A stretch of 64,000 nt of DNA, taken from positions 5,437,404 to 5,501,403 of the forward strand of contig NZ_CP042914.1 in assembly GCF_008065135.1 (NCBI RefSeq), read 5' to 3'. The stretch is from Roseimaritima ulvae (lineage in GTDB: Bacteria > Planctomycetota > Planctomycetia > Pirellulales > Pirellulaceae). Below the pieces are notes generated by a model. The model was not told the DNA's origin. It saw only the letters and a list, made by a program, of their open reading frames with translations, and did not search any database. This document shows, in pieces, positions 54,201 to 60,346 of the stretch (position 1 is its first letter; each line of letters begins with the position of its first letter). Made by a program: the position numbers and the translations under genes.

Positions 54201-56447
54201 GACTGGACCGTTCAGCGGCGATATGAACCGGCACAGAAACTATTCGCCGGCCGCCCGGTGCCGCGAGGCTTTGGCGTCGTCGACGGCAGCTACACCAGTT
54301 TCACTAATCCGTTGACGCAGCTGCCAGTCGGTAACCGCGGTGAAGTTACGTTGTTCCCGCGACGGCGGAATGTAAACAGTCGCAGCAACGAGCGGTATGA
54401 CTACCTGGTGCTGACCGAACCCATTCCGGCCGGTTGTACCGTGCTGGCTGATTCGGTTCACGGCGCGTTTGAACGCTACGAAATCGAACCTGGCCAGATC
54501 ACCTTCTACATTGGCGACCGACGGTATCCCGGCGATATTCGCTATACGTTGGTGGGCTATGTCCCGGGGCAATATCGCGTTCCGCAGTCGATCCTCCGCA
54601 GCTTTTACGAACCCGATCGGTTTACCGTGTCAGGGCTGGCCGCGCTGACGGTGTTGGATGCCGATGGGCAGTCGAGCGACGCATACAAATGGACTCCCGA
54701 CGAACATTATTACCTCGGCCAACAGCAGCACGAGCGAAAGAACTACGACGCCGCCCATGATCACCTGACGACCTTGTTCGAAAACTGGCGGTTGGATGCG
54801 GACAAATACAAGAACGTCGTCCAATGGTTGTTCTCTACATCGCTGGCTAAAAACCATCACGGCGATACGGTGCGGTACTTTGAGATCCTCAAAGAAAAAT
54901 TCCCCGATGTCGAACTCAGCTTCGAAAACATTTTGCGGGTTGCCAAGTCGTATCAGGAGTTGGGTGAATACGAGCGCAGCTACCTGGTCTATCGAGCGAC
55001 CGTGGAAGCCAGTTTTGAACGCGAATCGCAGGTAGCTGGGTTCTTGAACGCTCGCGGCGAATTTGTCCGCAGCGTGCAAGCGTTGGAGGGGCTGCTACGC
55101 GATTATCCGGCGGAAGCTTATGTCGCCACGGCCACCTACGCCTTGGCCCAGGAAACCTATCGACGCGCCCCCTTGGCCGCCGAAGACGAAAAATTGAAAG
55201 CCGCCGAATTGACGCGAGTGCATTTGATCGACGCGGCAATCACCATGCTCGACCACTTCGTCACCACCTGGCCGGCCGATCCGGCGGACGACCAAGCCAG
55301 CTTTGCATTGGCCACCGCACTGATTGATCTGGAACAATACGAGCAAGCCATCGACCGCTGTGAAGCTTACGCCCAGCGTTATCCCAACAGCCGCCTGCTG
55401 GATTCCTACTGGTACATCATCGGCTACAGCCATTTCGAACTGGAGCACCCCGAAGAGGCTTTGCAGATGTGTCGCAAAGTCGCCGAGGCGGCATTTCCTG
55501 TGTCCGAAACCGGTGGTACTCGCGCGGCGGACAACCGTTGGGAAGCGATTTACATCATGGGTCAGATCTACCACAGCTTGGGACAAGCCGCCCGCGCGAT
55601 CAGCGAATACGCCAAGGTCGAGCAGCGATTTGCCGATGCCAGCGAAGCGATCAAATTTTTCAACCGCAAGGCGATTGCCCTGCCCGAGGTGACCACGATC
55701 GAACCGGACGCAGCCAAGCAGGTGGAACTGGAATTCCGCAATCTGAGCGAAGCGGCGATCAAGGTGTATCGCATCGACTTGATGAAATTTGGGTTAATGC
55801 AGCGCAACCTGGACCGGATCACGGCCATCAATCTAGCCGGCATTCAGCCGTATCACGAAGAAGTCGTATCGCTCGGCGATGGTAATGACTTCCGCGATCG
55901 GACCAAGCCGTTGACCTTGCCGCTGAACGAAGAAGGCGCTTATTTGATCGTCTGCCGCGGTGAAAATCTGTATGCGTCGGGTTTGGCGTTGGTCAGCCCT
56001 CTGAAACTGTTGGTTCAAGAAGACGCCACCTCGGGACGCGTGCGGGTGAGTGTGAAAGACGCCACCGAAGATTCGTTTGTCAGTGACGTGCACGTCAAAG
56101 TCATCGGTTCCGCGAACGACAAGTTTGTGTCCGAGAACACGGACCTGCGTGGTTTAGCGATCGCCGATGACATCCGTGGCACCAGCACGGTGATCGCCAT
56201 GCACGACAGCAATCGGTACGCGTTTTACCGAGGCCAGACGGTGTTGCAGGAGGTTCAAACGGAACCCAACGCACCCGAGGCTGGGCAGCAGGCCGCCGAA
56301 CAACCCGGCAAGCCCAGCAAAGGCAAAGGCGCGTTGCGCGACAACCTGTTTAATCAGAATTCAATTTTCCAGATGGAACAGAACAGCAACTGGGACTCGC
56401 TATTGAACAACAGCCGCACCGGAGTCCAATCCAAAGAAGCCTACTAA
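48207..56447 (+). CDS. Giant exported TPR / alpha-2-macroglobulin-like protein without thioester
   Basis: 2746 residues, with AAAGGAAG before the ATG and a signal peptide (WFVFTLALSLLLHFDAVGQ). Order of parts: TPR-like repeats (about 50-570); an MG-type module (about 575-770; IKLTTRNLETVTVKVYRVDM); MG2 (YTDRPVYRSGQLVNIKG, near 782) and further MG domains; a bait-like low-complexity stretch (about 1230-1340); the A2M region (FWDPTIVTDAKGKASVTI, near 1453); a thioester-domain fold (about 1640-1930; HGGWAWSGAPQTDSSDPYLS); a receptor-binding-like part (about 2065-2145); a second TPR block (about 2160-2490); and a second copy of the MG module (about 2500-2660; VELEFRNLSEAAIKVYRIDL). Where CxEQ should be, it has C1663-Gly-Leu-Pro. 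Bacterial macroglobulins trap proteases; this one probably works without covalent capture. Confidence 0.9.
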   Translation: MSSARSWFVFTLALSLLLHFDAVGQEPQPAEGEPRATLITSLPTIDLGIHAAMQSRDYGEAVKRIETAIGKDDCTAPDYLRYLQGVALTESKLYDAATAAFAQLETDYPDSEWISRARFGRAHVNVMLRQYSDAGKIYEREAERLLSRGRKDELAKIYLEFAERYFVGLPADDPSKTVQPDYAQSLVFYTEAVKLGPTIGLRQQIEFRIARCQEELQQHDEAIASYQRFLKQYAGQTPKSSVAASPSVQAEARYRLGAVQLTAGRPQQARKTWQDFLSQADQKHADDAAADDNGNEKIEKLRSRAEYRLAHTYGLPQPNSIGDLELAVGLAEKFVAKHPQHKLAPQAELEIAQGYSRHGRHLQAVQRLQKLIDNPLYKNSEQLPAVRQMLGQELLAQGKYDEAIAAWKQFLDQHPTDSRWPEVQKRIVDTEYAKAANALAEKRYEAARTQWQTFLNKYPLDARAPGILFAFGKMKYTEAKQLQDQRVAAAVEQGESPQTVSLDDASVQLFEEAIVDWRRVVNKYPQHVEASKAAYMIGVTLEDQLGELKQALEAYKQVNGAFQSQAQQRTARLTSPELQLVTERKFRSDEVPRIKLTTRNLETVTVKVYRVDMADYFRKMHLARGVESLDIALIDPDQQFEHKIGDFQKYKQLDGDIELDMEGPGVVAVTVSSEKLEATTMVVVSDVDMIVKSSRNELFVFAENMRTGKPVEGVSVLVSDGEKVFAETTTGADGILQQSYDELKTVSDLRVFAIHEGHMASTVNNLDGLDFAVGLTPRGFLYTDRPVYRSGQLVNIKGIVRWVKQDRFTFQPGETFQLDVYDAGGRRLQSREVVLNGYGTINSNIILPDSAPQGDYRVHLHRASAGESDKTGTLSFETQFKVHEYKLEPVEIAIDLDKAVAFRGEKVRATVSLKYYYGTPLSNETIHYRFGPDGEQMTGKTDDQGNLAVEFETQRFSESQPLQLVVEYRERALSASETVFLATRGFAVTASTVRDVYINGESFETLFKVAGPAGDAVATELTIEVFRQTQVRGQTTEKRVQTHQVKTDAKLGEARQTLTLDEGGIYLIRATGVDRFGNDVSGEHSLRISGDKDSTRLRILADRHSFDVGEQAEINLHWREQPALALVTFEGASVLGYRLVELQAGDNPLQLPMESDFAPNLFVSVAVMQRNQFHIASSEFRVAQELQITLKPDAKELKPGEEVTVEVVVTDPQGRPLETELSLSLVQANLLNLFADAHGTVNEFFSSGQRRRSVRESTSCTFSYRPDTQGVSQFLRNEAERLAIIEREVRALDELGESIAMGMNVPADPFAATFDLPSQSIDRNAIEQIESFNMQQAGQLSQQIQIIPNVRFRTETRDGRQIQVPNANRENAAIYFDELSSEQIIQAQQNYNVLGTWERRYAGRFGYDITVNGLTSTGKFLAVNGRAPRDIEQLARDEGLQILPSMAYSETAFWDPTIVTDAKGKASVTITLPTRSTAWRLQAKGINAQTLAGQASTELITKKDLFGELKLPLAFTEGDQVEVPVEIHNALEGPHTIKVVMKVTQGDKSTEQTQSFDITGPGIHPLSFPVEIEDAEEAVFELTTSADAAPIDVASQIVAIRPYGFPVYQTASGTSSQSTVALLSFDKNTPAAGASMEIVIGASVNRALLDSVLGDDSLPLLRCGLPTARPLERSISDTLGGIALLQMIGGARNSDAPQRQAVAGRISVAVTQMIASQNQHGGWAWSGAPQTDSSDPYLSSRIMWALSQARSAGFAVSQEAFDKGKAYLQTAFAAADQSDLEQQTILLHGMAVCGCGDFAFANRLYRERNRLSPAALTHLALTLAKMNRPEMAKTLIPLIKIPTDEASLTASQRAGTLPWMRNRTELQAMFLLTLQAVEPNHPAVAALAKSLMSQRVGSRWPVEKSNGPVIAALAYWHSRTRQPLEKYTLVVSVNNHTLKTLTIDPAREGSHRIEVDNEILHGDQPQRLEFKLDGRATFSYSAVLTGFVDADKIAATTNDWTVQRRYEPAQKLFAGRPVPRGFGVVDGSYTSFTNPLTQLPVGNRGEVTLFPRRRNVNSRSNERYDYLVLTEPIPAGCTVLADSVHGAFERYEIEPGQITFYIGDRRYPGDIRYTLVGYVPGQYRVPQSILRSFYEPDRFTVSGLAALTVLDADGQSSDAYKWTPDEHYYLGQQQHERKNYDAAHDHLTTLFENWRLDADKYKNVVQWLFSTSLAKNHHGDTVRYFEILKEKFPDVELSFENILRVAKSYQELGEYERSYLVYRATVEASFERESQVAGFLNARGEFVRSVQALEGLLRDYPAEAYVATATYALAQETYRRAPLAAEDEKLKAAELTRVHLIDAAITMLDHFVTTWPADPADDQASFALATALIDLEQYEQAIDRCEAYAQRYPNSRLLDSYWYIIGYSHFELEHPEEALQMCRKVAEAAFPVSETGGTRAADNRWEAIYIMGQIYHSLGQAARAISEYAKVEQRFADASEAIKFFNRKAIALPEVTTIEPDAAKQVELEFRNLSEAAIKVYRIDLMKFGLMQRNLDRITAINLAGIQPYHEEVVSLGDGNDFRDRTKPLTLPLNEEGAYLIVCRGENLYASGLALVSPLKLLVQEDATSGRVRVSVKDATEDSFVSDVHVKVIGSANDKFVSENTDLRGLAIADDIRGTSTVIAMHDSNRYAFYRGQTVLQEVQTEPNAPEAGQQAAEQPGKPSKGKGALRDNLFNQNSIFQMEQNSNWDSLLNNSRTGVQSKEAY

Positions 56448-56576
56448 TGGTCGTCGTTCGCTCCGCATGGTCGTCGTTCGCTCCGCGAACGCAGCGAGGC
56501 TCCTATTTCGTTATGTTCGCGGAGCGAACAACGACCATGCGTTTCGTTATGTTCGCGGAGCGAACAACGACCATGA
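56447..56576. repeat. REP1 cluster between convergent genes
   Basis: Forward copies at 56447-56466 (partial) and 56467-56496, inverted copies at 56513-56540 and 56549-56574. The first copy begins at the last base of the giant gene's TAA; the last ends 5 bases from the tadA stop. All start ATGGTCGT when read away from the adjacent stop codon. Confidence 0.92.
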
Positions 56577-56579
56577 ACC

Positions 56580-57065
56580 TTATTTCTTGCCTTGGGCTCT
56601 TTTGGCGGCGAAGAATTCGGTTAACAGGCTGGCGCAGCGGTCGCTGAAGATGCCGTCGATCACGTCGCAGCGATGGTTCAGCCGGGCGTCGCCCAGCATT
56701 TGATACAGGCTGTCGACCGCGCCGGCTTTGGGGTCACGGGTGCCATACACGACGCTGGGAATCCGTCCCTGCAGGATCGCGCCGGCACACATCGGACAGG
56801 GTTCCAGGGTCACATACAGGGTGCAATTTTCCAGCCGCCAATCTCCGATCGCTTCGGCTGCTTGCGTGATCGCGATCATTTCGGCGTGGGCCGTCGGATC
56901 GTGAAGCATTTCGCGTTGATTGTAAGCGGCACCGATGGCGCGGTTCTCGTGGACGATCACCGCCCCCACGGGCACTTCGTCTTCCCGCGCCGCCTGCATC
57001 GCCAGCTCGATGGCCATCTGCATCCAGCGTTGGTGCTGCGACGCCAGTAAATCGGCTGTGATCAC
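56580..57065 (-). CDS. tadA: tRNA-specific adenosine deaminase
   Basis: 161 residues from the GTG at 57065, whose GTGA overlaps the stop of the upstream DUF1080 gene by 4 bases; the longer frame upstream would overlap that gene heavily. The cytidine-deaminase-fold zinc site is complete: H60 with catalytic E62 (THAEMIAI in TAHAEM) and C90/C93 ([12 protein letters not shown]). The C-terminal [10 protein letters not shown] segment is typical. It converts A34 to inosine in tRNA-Arg(ACG). Translational coupling to an exported DUF1080 protein is odd. Confidence 0.95.
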   Translation of the reverse strand: MITADLLASQHQRWMQMAIELAMQAAREDEVPVGAVIVHENRAIGAAYNQREMLHDPTAHAEMIAITQAAEAIGDWRLENCTLYVTLEPCPMCAGAILQGRIPSVVYGTRDPKAGAVDSLYQMLGDARLNHRCDVIDGIFSDRCASLLTEFFAAKRAQGKK

Positions 57066-57814
57066 GAATCGTTTCCGCCCGTCGCCGTGTCCTCGGTCTC
57101 GGTCTTGTCTTCGGCGGTTTTGTCCTTCGCCGAAAGTTTCCGCCAACGCACGTTGCGAATTTCGGAGGTTACTTGAAAAGCGGCCACGCCGACCGGCAGC
57201 GAGGGATCCATCTCATTGCGGATGCTGAATTTGTGGTCGCCGCGCTGGACGTCGACGAATTGCTTGTCATCGATCCAGCATTGGATTTTTTTCTCGTCCA
57301 CGCGGGCGCGGACCGTAAACCAGGTCCCGTTTTTAAACGTTTTGAAGTCCGTGGTCTCGTTTTCCGAAGCGTCTTGATCGTCGATGCTGCTGATCCCCAC
57401 CACGCCACCGGACCAACCGCCCAGGACAAAGCTGACGTTTCCTTCGCCGACGGGGAACGTCAGGCCACAAAAGAAATCGAACCCGCTGGTGCGTCGAGCT
57501 TGCAGTTCGATCTCAAAATTTTCTTTGGGGAAATCTTCCTTCTTCAGGCGGATCCCGGTCAACGGGTCCCCGAACCCCAGATGGGCCACGCCGTCCTTGT
57601 ATTCGATTTCGCCATCGCCGCCGAAATTGCAGCTTTCCCAAGGTCCGTCGGCCGTGGTCGGCAACGCGATCCACTTTGCACCGTCAGCCGTTTTCGCGTC
57701 CGCTGCCGGTTTAGCGTCCTTTGCAGGAGCGGTCGTCGACTGAGCGAAGGCAACGGTAGCAAGCAGGGCAAGCGATAGCGTGCACAGAGGCAGCTGCAGG
57801 CGGTGGCGAATCAT
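57062..57814 (-). CDS. DUF1080 / 3-keto-disaccharide hydrolase-domain exported protein
   Basis: 250 residues with a signal peptide ([19 protein letters not shown]), an Ala/Lys/Thr-rich linker, and a jelly-roll DUF1080-type domain (about 45-225; [39 protein letters not shown]). The acidic Thr-rich C-terminal tail ([17 protein letters not shown]) is low-complexity. DUF1080 proteins resemble concanavalin-A-like glycan-binding or -cleaving domains and are abundant in planctomycetes. The usual single-domain length suggests secretion on its own. Substrate unknown. Confidence 0.88.
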   Translation of the reverse strand: MIRHRLQLPLCTLSLALLATVAFAQSTTAPAKDAKPAADAKTADGAKWIALPTTADGPWESCNFGGDGEIEYKDGVAHLGFGDPLTGIRLKKEDFPKENFEIELQARRTSGFDFFCGLTFPVGEGNVSFVLGGWSGGVVGISSIDDQDASENETTDFKTFKNGTWFTVRARVDEKKIQCWIDDKQFVDVQRGDHKFSIRNEMDPSLPVGVAAFQVTSEIRNVRWRKLSAKDKTAEDKTETEDTATGGNDS

Positions 57815-57872
57815 CTCGAACCTCGGGAAGCAAACGGGGCGGGGCAGGGTACGGTCGTATTATACGGCCAGC

Positions 57873-58442
57873 TTAGTTGCTGACGCGTTCGACGTACTCG
57901 CCGGTGCGGGTGTCGACTTTGATCACATTGCCTTCCTTGATGAATCCGGGCACGGTAAATTCCGCGCCGGTTTCGCACTTGGCGGGCTTGGTGACGTTGG
58001 TCGCCGTGTCGCCCTTGGCACCGGGGACGCATTCGATGACTTCCAATTCCACGTGATTGGGAGCTTCGACGACGATCGGGTTGGCGTTATACAGCGTCAT
58101 CGTGCAGGTCATACCGTCTTTGAGGTACTTCCAGATGTCGCCGGCCGTGTCGGCGCTGACTTCGTATTGTTCGAAGTTGGCGCTATCCATGAACACAAAA
58201 TCTTCGCCCTGGCGGTACAGGAACTGAACGTCTACGGTTTCGACATCAGCGCTTTCCAGAGAGTCCCCCCCTTTGTAGGTACGTTCGAGAATCGTGCCTC
58301 GAACCAGGTTCCTCATCCGACATTTGTAAAACGCGTTGCCCTTGCCGGGTTTGACGAACGTCATGTCGATCATCAGATAGGGATCGCCGTCAATTTGAAT
58401 CTTCAGGCCTTTGCGAAAGTCGCTGGTATTATAAGTTGCCAA
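57873..58442 (-). CDS. efp: Elongation factor P (TTG start)
   Basis: 189 residues from a TTG at 58442: (M)ATYNTSDFRKGLKIQIDGDP. CGGAG lies upstream and the length is exactly that of canonical EF-P; the longer frame would add 135 residues overlapping epmB. The modifiable loop VKPGKGNAFYK puts Lys at position 34, the residue that EpmA/EpmB beta-lysylate in E. coli. EF-P rescues ribosomes stalled at polyproline. epmB is divergently encoded, its start only 17 bases away, which supports lysylation. epmA is not in the window. Confidence 0.95.
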   Translation of the reverse strand: MATYNTSDFRKGLKIQIDGDPYLMIDMTFVKPGKGNAFYKCRMRNLVRGTILERTYKGGDSLESADVETVDVQFLYRQGEDFVFMDSANFEQYEVSADTAGDIWKYLKDGMTCTMTLYNANPIVVEAPNHVELEVIECVPGAKGDTATNVTKPAKCETGAEFTVPGFIKEGNVIKVDTRTGEYVERVSN

Positions 58443-58458
58443 GTTTTCGAGTCTCCGA

Positions 58459-59508
58459 GTGGCTGGGTGGGTTTTTGTGGACGAAATTTTAGCGAGCGAT
58501 GAGCAGTCTGTCCGCGCCCTTTGTCCAGGCGACCCTGCGGTGGGTTGGCGACAGGCCATGCGGAGGGCGATTCGAGACCCGAAAGAATTGTGCCGCCGCC
58601 TGGAACTGCCCGTTTCGCTAGGGAATTCCGGGGCTGCGGAAGCCTTTCCCGTTTTCGTCCCGCTAGAGTTCTTGTCGAGAATGCGGGTCGGCGATCCGTC
58701 CGATCCGTTGCTGCGACAGGTATTGGCCGCCGAACCGGAAACGCATTCCCCCGCCGGCTTCGTCTCCGATCCGCTTGATGAACAAAAGGCCAGTCCACTG
58801 CCGGGCCTGCTGCACAAGTACCACGGTCGGGCTCTGTTGGTCACCACCGGCGCCTGCGCGGTGCACTGCCGATACTGCTTTCGCCGTCATTTCCCTTATC
58901 AGTCGGTGCCCAAAAGCGCCGCGGCCTGGGCTCCCGCGGTGTCACACATCCAAGCTGATTCGTCGATCGAAGAGGTTTTGCTCAGCGGCGGCGATCCGCT
59001 GACCTTGGTCGATAGTCTGCTGGGCCAGCTGGTCCATTCGCTGGACGCAATCCCTCACATTCGTCGCCTGCGATTCCACACGCGGTTGCCGATCGTGATC
59101 CCGCAGCGGGTGACCGATCAACTGCTGGAGCTGCTGACCGAGTTGCGAGCGACGCCCTGGATGGTCGTACATTGCAATCACGTGGCGGAATTGGATGAGG
59201 CCACGCTGGCGGCGCTGGGGCGATTGATCGATGCGGGGATTCCGGTGCTGAACCAAGCCGTGTTGCTGCGAGGCGTGAACGATTCGGTGGAAGCGCTGGA
59301 GCAACTGTCGCTGCGGCTGGTCGATCACCGCGTGCAACCCTACTACCTGCACCAGCTGGACCGCGTCCAAGGCGCGGCGCATTTCGAAGTTAGCGAAGCG
59401 GAAGGCAGGCGGTTGATCGCCGAGCTGCGGACACGACTGCCCGGTTACGCGATGCCGCAGTACGTCCGCGAGCTGCCCGGCGAAGCATCGAAAATGCCGG
59501 TGGAGTGA
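58459..59508 (+). CDS. epmB: EF-P beta-lysylation protein EpmB (radical-SAM lysine 2,3-aminomutase)
   Basis: 349 residues from a GTG at 58459; a start up to about 20 codons later is possible because the region is shared with the efp 5' end. The radical-SAM cysteines are C133, C137 and C140 (GACAVHCRYCFRRHFPY). Family motifs include GFVSDPLDEQ, PGLLHKYHGRALLVTTGAC, LLSGGDPLTLVD and PYYLHQLDRVQGAAHFEV, collinear with E. coli EpmB. It isomerises (S)-alpha-lysine to (R)-beta-lysine, which EpmA then attaches to EF-P Lys34. Pairing with efp makes KamA-type catabolic function unlikely. Confidence 0.93.
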   Translation: MAGWVFVDEILASDEQSVRALCPGDPAVGWRQAMRRAIRDPKELCRRLELPVSLGNSGAAEAFPVFVPLEFLSRMRVGDPSDPLLRQVLAAEPETHSPAGFVSDPLDEQKASPLPGLLHKYHGRALLVTTGACAVHCRYCFRRHFPYQSVPKSAAAWAPAVSHIQADSSIEEVLLSGGDPLTLVDSLLGQLVHSLDAIPHIRRLRFHTRLPIVIPQRVTDQLLELLTELRATPWMVVHCNHVAELDEATLAALGRLIDAGIPVLNQAVLLRGVNDSVEALEQLSLRLVDHRVQPYYLHQLDRVQGAAHFEVSEAEGRRLIAELRTRLPGYAMPQYVRELPGEASKMPVE

Positions 59509-59544
59509 TTTTTCACAGCCCTCAGGTTTCCGCACCGGCAGGCA

Positions 59545-59633
59545 GTAGGCCGGAACAAGCCGTGCGCCGTTCCGGCTGGGTGTTACCGTATGATTGCCCG
59601 TGCCGGAACTGCGCACGGCTTGTTCCGGCCTAC
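59545..59633. terminator. Large hairpin between convergent genes
   Basis: 32-base arms starting GTAGGCCGGAACAAGCCGTG (59545-59576) and ending GGCTTGTTCCGGCCTAC (59602-59633) pair in 31 of 32 positions. It lies between epmB and the convergent hypothetical gene and is a probable bidirectional terminator or a dispersed palindromic element; no T-run is prominent. Confidence 0.7.
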
Positions 59634-59637
59634 ATTG

Positions 59638-60165
59638 CTACGCGATGCGGCGGGTTTCCGCTTCGGCTTGCAGTTGCTCTGGCGCGACCAGCGTCAGGGC
59701 GGCTTGGCCGTTGCGGGCCAGCACGATCGATTTCTGGTGCGTGATCCGGTTCAGCAGGGGCTGTAGCAGCGGGTCCTGCAACTGTTCGCGATCGCCTTCG
59801 AAGATCACCAAGTCGATGGCGCCCAGCGTATTGGCGACGCGCGGCAAGCCCTGTGCGGCCGTGCCGGGAATCGGCAGCGGTTTGACGCCCAAGGCGGACA
59901 GCTGCTGATGGAAATCCTTCAGCCCCAGCTTGGGGCCGCTGTCGGCCATCTCGAACATATCGATCGCCGCGTAACGGATCGGGCCGGTATTGCCTTGTTG
60001 CCGCAACCAACTGATCAATTGGGTGGTCCGCTGCATGCTGGCGATATTTATTTCCAGCACCGAAGCGACGGTTTGGCCGCGAACCGATTTATACAACAAG
60101 CGATCGCCTGCCGGTTTGGACAAGTGAAGAAGCTTGAAGGTGGCCCAAGTTTGCGCGAGTGACAT
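59638..60165 (-). CDS. Conserved hypothetical protein, Rossmann-like
   Basis: 175 residues from the ATG at 60165 (MSLAQTWATFKLLHLSKPAG); a TTG five codons upstream is possible. The pattern ASVLEINIASMQRTTQLISW, IRYAAIDMFEM and LGAIDLVIFEGDREQLQDPL, with a hydrophobic strand followed by a helix and an acidic residue, resembles a Rossmann-like or SAM-methyltransferase fold, but the glycine-rich motif I is absent. I do not recognise the family with certainty. It is monocistronic, convergent with epmB and divergent from the protease. Confidence 0.7.
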   Translation of the reverse strand: MSLAQTWATFKLLHLSKPAGDRLLYKSVRGQTVASVLEINIASMQRTTQLISWLRQQGNTGPIRYAAIDMFEMADSGPKLGLKDFHQQLSALGVKPLPIPGTAAQGLPRVANTLGAIDLVIFEGDREQLQDPLLQPLLNRITHQKSIVLARNGQAALTLVAPEQLQAEAETRRIA

Positions 60166-60346
60166 GGCTGCAATCAACAACTATGTGGGTTGAGGCAAGT
60201 CAGATATTGACGATCAGTAGTGTTATGTCGGCCGGGACCGATAAAAAAGTCGAGCGGAATTTGTCAGGGTCCGATTGGGTAGTTCGCGAGCGATTCTGCT
60301 GACCTAAGTTTGCCTGTTAATCCGTTTAGGCGATTTGCAGCAAATT
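60166..60346. other. Short divergent intergenic region
   Basis: 181 bases between divergent genes, presumably with both promoters; no clear -10/-35 pairs or repeats were recognised. Confidence 0.5.

Noticed and set aside
58443-58847. 324-residue version of EF-P
   Set aside because: The extra N-terminus overlaps epmB and is unlike EF-P; the TTG at 58442 gives the canonical 189 residues.
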